DNA of 64,000 nucleotides, taken from contig NZ_JAUCDS010000015.1 of the NCBI RefSeq assembly GCF_034674885.1, positions 1 through 64,000 of the forward strand. Direction: 5' to 3'. This document shows positions 62,051-64,000 of the stretch, piece after piece. The notes below the pieces were generated by a model, which was not told the DNA's origin, made no database searches, and saw only the letters and a program-made list of their open reading frames with translations. Position 1 is the stretch's first letter. Each line of letters opens with the position of its first letter. A program made the translations under genes and the position numbers. This DNA is from Castellaniella sp034674885 (lineage in GTDB: Bacteria > Pseudomonadota > Gammaproteobacteria > Burkholderiales > Burkholderiaceae_B).

Positions 62051-62692
62051 CTAGTGCAGGTCTCGCGTGTAGACGAACTTCGGCATGCTCCAGCAGAAGC
62101 GCAGGGCCAGCAGGCGCAGGGTCAGGCCTATCAGCAGCGACCCGACCACGACCAGGTTGTGGTTCCACGCCAGGTACAGGCCGCCCAGGTACAGGGCGGC
62201 GCTGACGATCGATACGGTGGCGTACAGCTCGGCGCGAAACAGCAAGGGGATTTCATTGCACAGCACGTCGCGCAGCACCCCGCCCACGCAACCGGTGATC
62301 ATGCCCGAGATGATCGCGATGCTCCAGGGCAGGCTCAGGCCAAGGGCGATGTCCACGCCGATGATCGTGAACACCACCAGCCCCACCGCGTCCAGGAACA
62401 GGAACAAGTGGCGCAGCGAATGCGCGAAGCGGGCCAGGGCGACGGTGGCCAGCGCGGCGCCCCCGGTGATCAGCAGATAGTAGGGATGGGCGATCCATGA
62501 CAGCGGGTGGTGGTCGAGCAGCACGTCGCGTACCGATCCGCCGCCCAGCGCGGTGATGCAGCCCAGCAGGCAGACGCCCAGCCAGTCCATTTCGCGTCGG
62601 CCAGCCGCCAGGGCGGCAGTCATGGCCTCGGCGGCGATGGCGACCAGGAACAGGACATGCAGGAAGTCGCTGGTGATGTCGGGGGCGGGCAA
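62051..62692 (-). CDS. YadS/TRIC-type membrane protein (UPF0126)
   Basis: Small polytopic membrane protein, 213 residues with about seven hydrophobic segments, built from two UPF0126 repeats. Both repeats carry the signature GG-x-RD: GGGSVRDVLLDHHPLSW near residue 50 and GGVLRDVLCNEIPLLF near 138. Homologues are described as TRIC-type cation channels; transport of glycine or potassium has been proposed for related proteins. It stands alone, upstream of the chemoreceptor gene on the same strand. Confidence 0.85.
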   Translation of the reverse strand: MPAPDITSDFLHVLFLVAIAAEAMTAALAAGRREMDWLGVCLLGCITALGGGSVRDVLLDHHPLSWIAHPYYLLITGGAALATVALARFAHSLRHLFLFLDAVGLVVFTIIGVDIALGLSLPWSIAIISGMITGCVGGVLRDVLCNEIPLLFRAELYATVSIVSAALYLGGLYLAWNHNLVVVGSLLIGLTLRLLALRFCWSMPKFVYTRDLH

Positions 62693-62790
62693 GGACGGCC
62701 TCTGGACGGAATGGACGGGCTGCCGGCACGCGTTGAGGCGTGTCCGGCAACCCGTATAGTAAGCGCTCCGCCGCGTGTGACGCAGCGCCG

Positions 62791-64000
62791 TTACCCTGCG
62801 GGCAGGGCTGGCGCCTGGTTCTGCAGCTGGAAGACGCCCACGGCCCGGTTCAGGCCGTTCATCTGCTCGTTCAGGGCCTGGGCGGCTTCGCCAGCCTGCA
62901 CCACCAGTCCGGCGTTCTGCTGGGTGACCTGGTCCATCTGGGCAATGGCCTGATTGATCTGTTCGATGCCGGACGCCTGCTCGCGGCTAGCCAGGGTAAT
63001 TTCGCCCATGATGTCGGCGACGCGTTGCACGCTGGTGACGATTTCCGACATGGTCTGGCCTGCGCCTTCTGCCAAGGAGGCGCCCGAACGGATCTTCTGC
63101 ACCGTGGTGTCGATCAGGCTGCGGATTTCGTGAGCGGCGCTGGCGGACCGCTGCGCCAGGGCGCGGACCTCGCTGGCGACCACGGCGAAGCCCTTGCCCT
63201 GTTCGCCGGCGCGGGCGGCCTCGACGGCAGCATTCAGGGCCAGGATGTTGGTCTGGAAGGCAATCGAGTCGATGACCGCGATGATGTCGGACATTTTCTG
63301 CGTGGAGGCATTGATGTCGTCCATGGTGTCGACGACTTGGGTGACAGTCTGGCCCCCCTGGGCGGCAACGTCCGATGCCGTGGCCGCCAGGGTATTGGCC
63401 TGCTGGGCGTTGGCGGCGTTGTGGCCGACGGTGCTGGTGATTTCCTCCATGCTGGCGGCGGTTTCCTGCAGCGACGCCGCCTGCTGTTCGGTGCGGGCCG
63501 ACAGGTCCAGATTGCCGGTGACGATCTGTCCGACGGACTGCGCAATCCATTCCGAGCCATGGCGGACCTGGGCGACCGCCTGGGCGATGCCGTCGCGCAT
63601 CACCAGCATGGCGTGGACCAGGCTGTGTGTGTCGCCTTCGCGCACGGGGATGTCGACCCGCAGGTCGCCCAGCGACATCTGATGGGCGATGGCGATGACC
63701 TCGTCGGGTTCGCCCCCGAGCTGGCGCACCAGACGGCGCGACAGAAAAACACCCACTGCCAGCAGGATCAGCGCCAGCACGCCTGCTGCCAGCGCGAATG
63801 TGCCCGCCTGACGCCAGACGATGGCATTGACCGTGTCCAGGTACACCCCCGACCCCAGAATCCAGCCCCAGGGCTCGAAGCCCTTGACGTAGGAGACCTT
63901 GTCCACGGGTTTGTCGGCGCCCTGCTTGGGCCACAGGTAGAACACGAAACCGTCATGCGAGGGACTGGCCTTGACCGTGTCCACGAAGGTCACGAACAGG
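62791..64000 (-). CDS. Methyl-accepting chemotaxis protein (N-terminus beyond window)
   Basis: Membrane chemoreceptor; the 5' part lies beyond the right edge, since the frame is open to base 64000. The visible part has the end of a single-Cache ligand domain (FYLWPKQGADKPVDKVSYVK, then PWGWILGSGVYLD). A membrane helix (AGTFALAAGVLALILLAVGVF), a HAMP linker and the MCP signalling hairpin follow. The hairpin tip reads IDSIAFQTNILALNAAVEAA, as in classical CheA/CheW-coupled receptors. No CheR pentapeptide is seen at the C-terminus (PALPAG). Confidence 0.93.
   Translation of the reverse strand, partial: LFVTFVDTVKASPSHDGFVFYLWPKQGADKPVDKVSYVKGFEPWGWILGSGVYLDTVNAIVWRQAGTFALAAGVLALILLAVGVFLSRRLVRQLGGEPDEVIAIAHQMSLGDLRVDIPVREGDTHSLVHAMLVMRDGIAQAVAQVRHGSEWIAQSVGQIVTGNLDLSARTEQQAASLQETAASMEEITSTVGHNAANAQQANTLAATASDVAAQGGQTVTQVVDTMDDINASTQKMSDIIAVIDSIAFQTNILALNAAVEAARAGEQGKGFAVVASEVRALAQRSASAAHEIRSLIDTTVQKIRSGASLAEGAGQTMSEIVTSVQRVADIMGEITLASREQASGIEQINQAIAQMDQVTQQNAGLVVQAGEAAQALNEQMNGLNRAVGVFQLQNQAPALPAG

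Noticed and set aside
1..64000. CRISPR arrays, complete insertion sequences or rRNA genes
   Set aside because: No regularly spaced identical repeats with spacers, no transposase frame and no rRNA sequence were recognised in the window. The only phased repeats are the short motifs upstream of fic.

Overview
The window looks like the chromosome of a high-GC betaproteobacterium of the Alcaligenaceae (Bordetella/Achromobacter/Castellaniella type). This rests on gene content and gene order (lptD-surA-rsmA, glyQ-glyS-gmhB-plsC, lolB-ispE-tRNA-Gln-prs-rplY-pth-ychF) and on many TRAP-transporter and hydroxy-acid/CoA catabolic genes. It was read by eye, without database searches.

Layout. 1-4.7 kb: outer-membrane biogenesis and rRNA methylation (lptD, surA, rsmA), joined by ATGA overlaps. 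4.7-10.4 kb, minus strand: a compact run glyQ-glyS-gmhB-plsC-YgjP-like metallopeptidase-gloA. 10.4-14.6 kb: crotonase, class I fumarase, CitE-like lyase and thymidylate synthase. 14.6-20.2 kb: OsmC-like protein, then an unusual cbb3-like oxidase operon (CcoN with a CcoS-like N-terminus, monoheme CcoO, monoheme CcoP-like subunit, Sco protein, unknown membrane protein), then coq7. 20.2-23.1 kb: a candidate small RNA and a divergent iclR/gabD pair sharing a clear operator. 23.1-32.7 kb: a surface-glycan cluster (WecA-like transferase, UDP-GalNAcA dehydrogenase and epimerase, MurJ/Wzx-like flippase, two GT4 enzymes, one fused double GT4). 32.7-40.9 kb: HpaI-type aldolase, then a GntR-controlled catabolic and uptake cluster (FAH-fold hydrolase, cupin, TRAP P/Q/M, two SDRs, Dabb protein). 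40.9-52.9 kb: housekeeping genes (phosphomannomutase, FAD-linked oxidase, RidA, mutM, TPR protein, lolB, ispE, tRNA-Gln, prs, rplY, pth, CPBP protease, ychF).

52.9-55.6 kb is the most interesting region. It is a 2.65-kb relic of an integrative element at the 3' end of ychF. It is bounded by an 18-bp direct repeat that includes the ychF stop codon. Inside are the C-terminal half of a P4-type tyrosine integrase, a complete Fic protein with a winged-helix tail, and a fragment resembling STY4528-type island replication proteins. Both ends carry a GGGGGTA-N5-GGGGGTA repeat. Upstream of fic, copies of the 9-mer TRCCYCATT recur every 21-22 bp in two dyad-symmetric clusters, the second overlapping a plausible fic promoter.

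55.6-61.3 kb: an A+T-richer intergenic stretch, a second TRAP transporter, an EamA exporter and a phosphoglycerate dehydrogenase. 61.3-64 kb: miaE, a TRIC/YadS-type membrane protein and a chemoreceptor that runs off the right edge.
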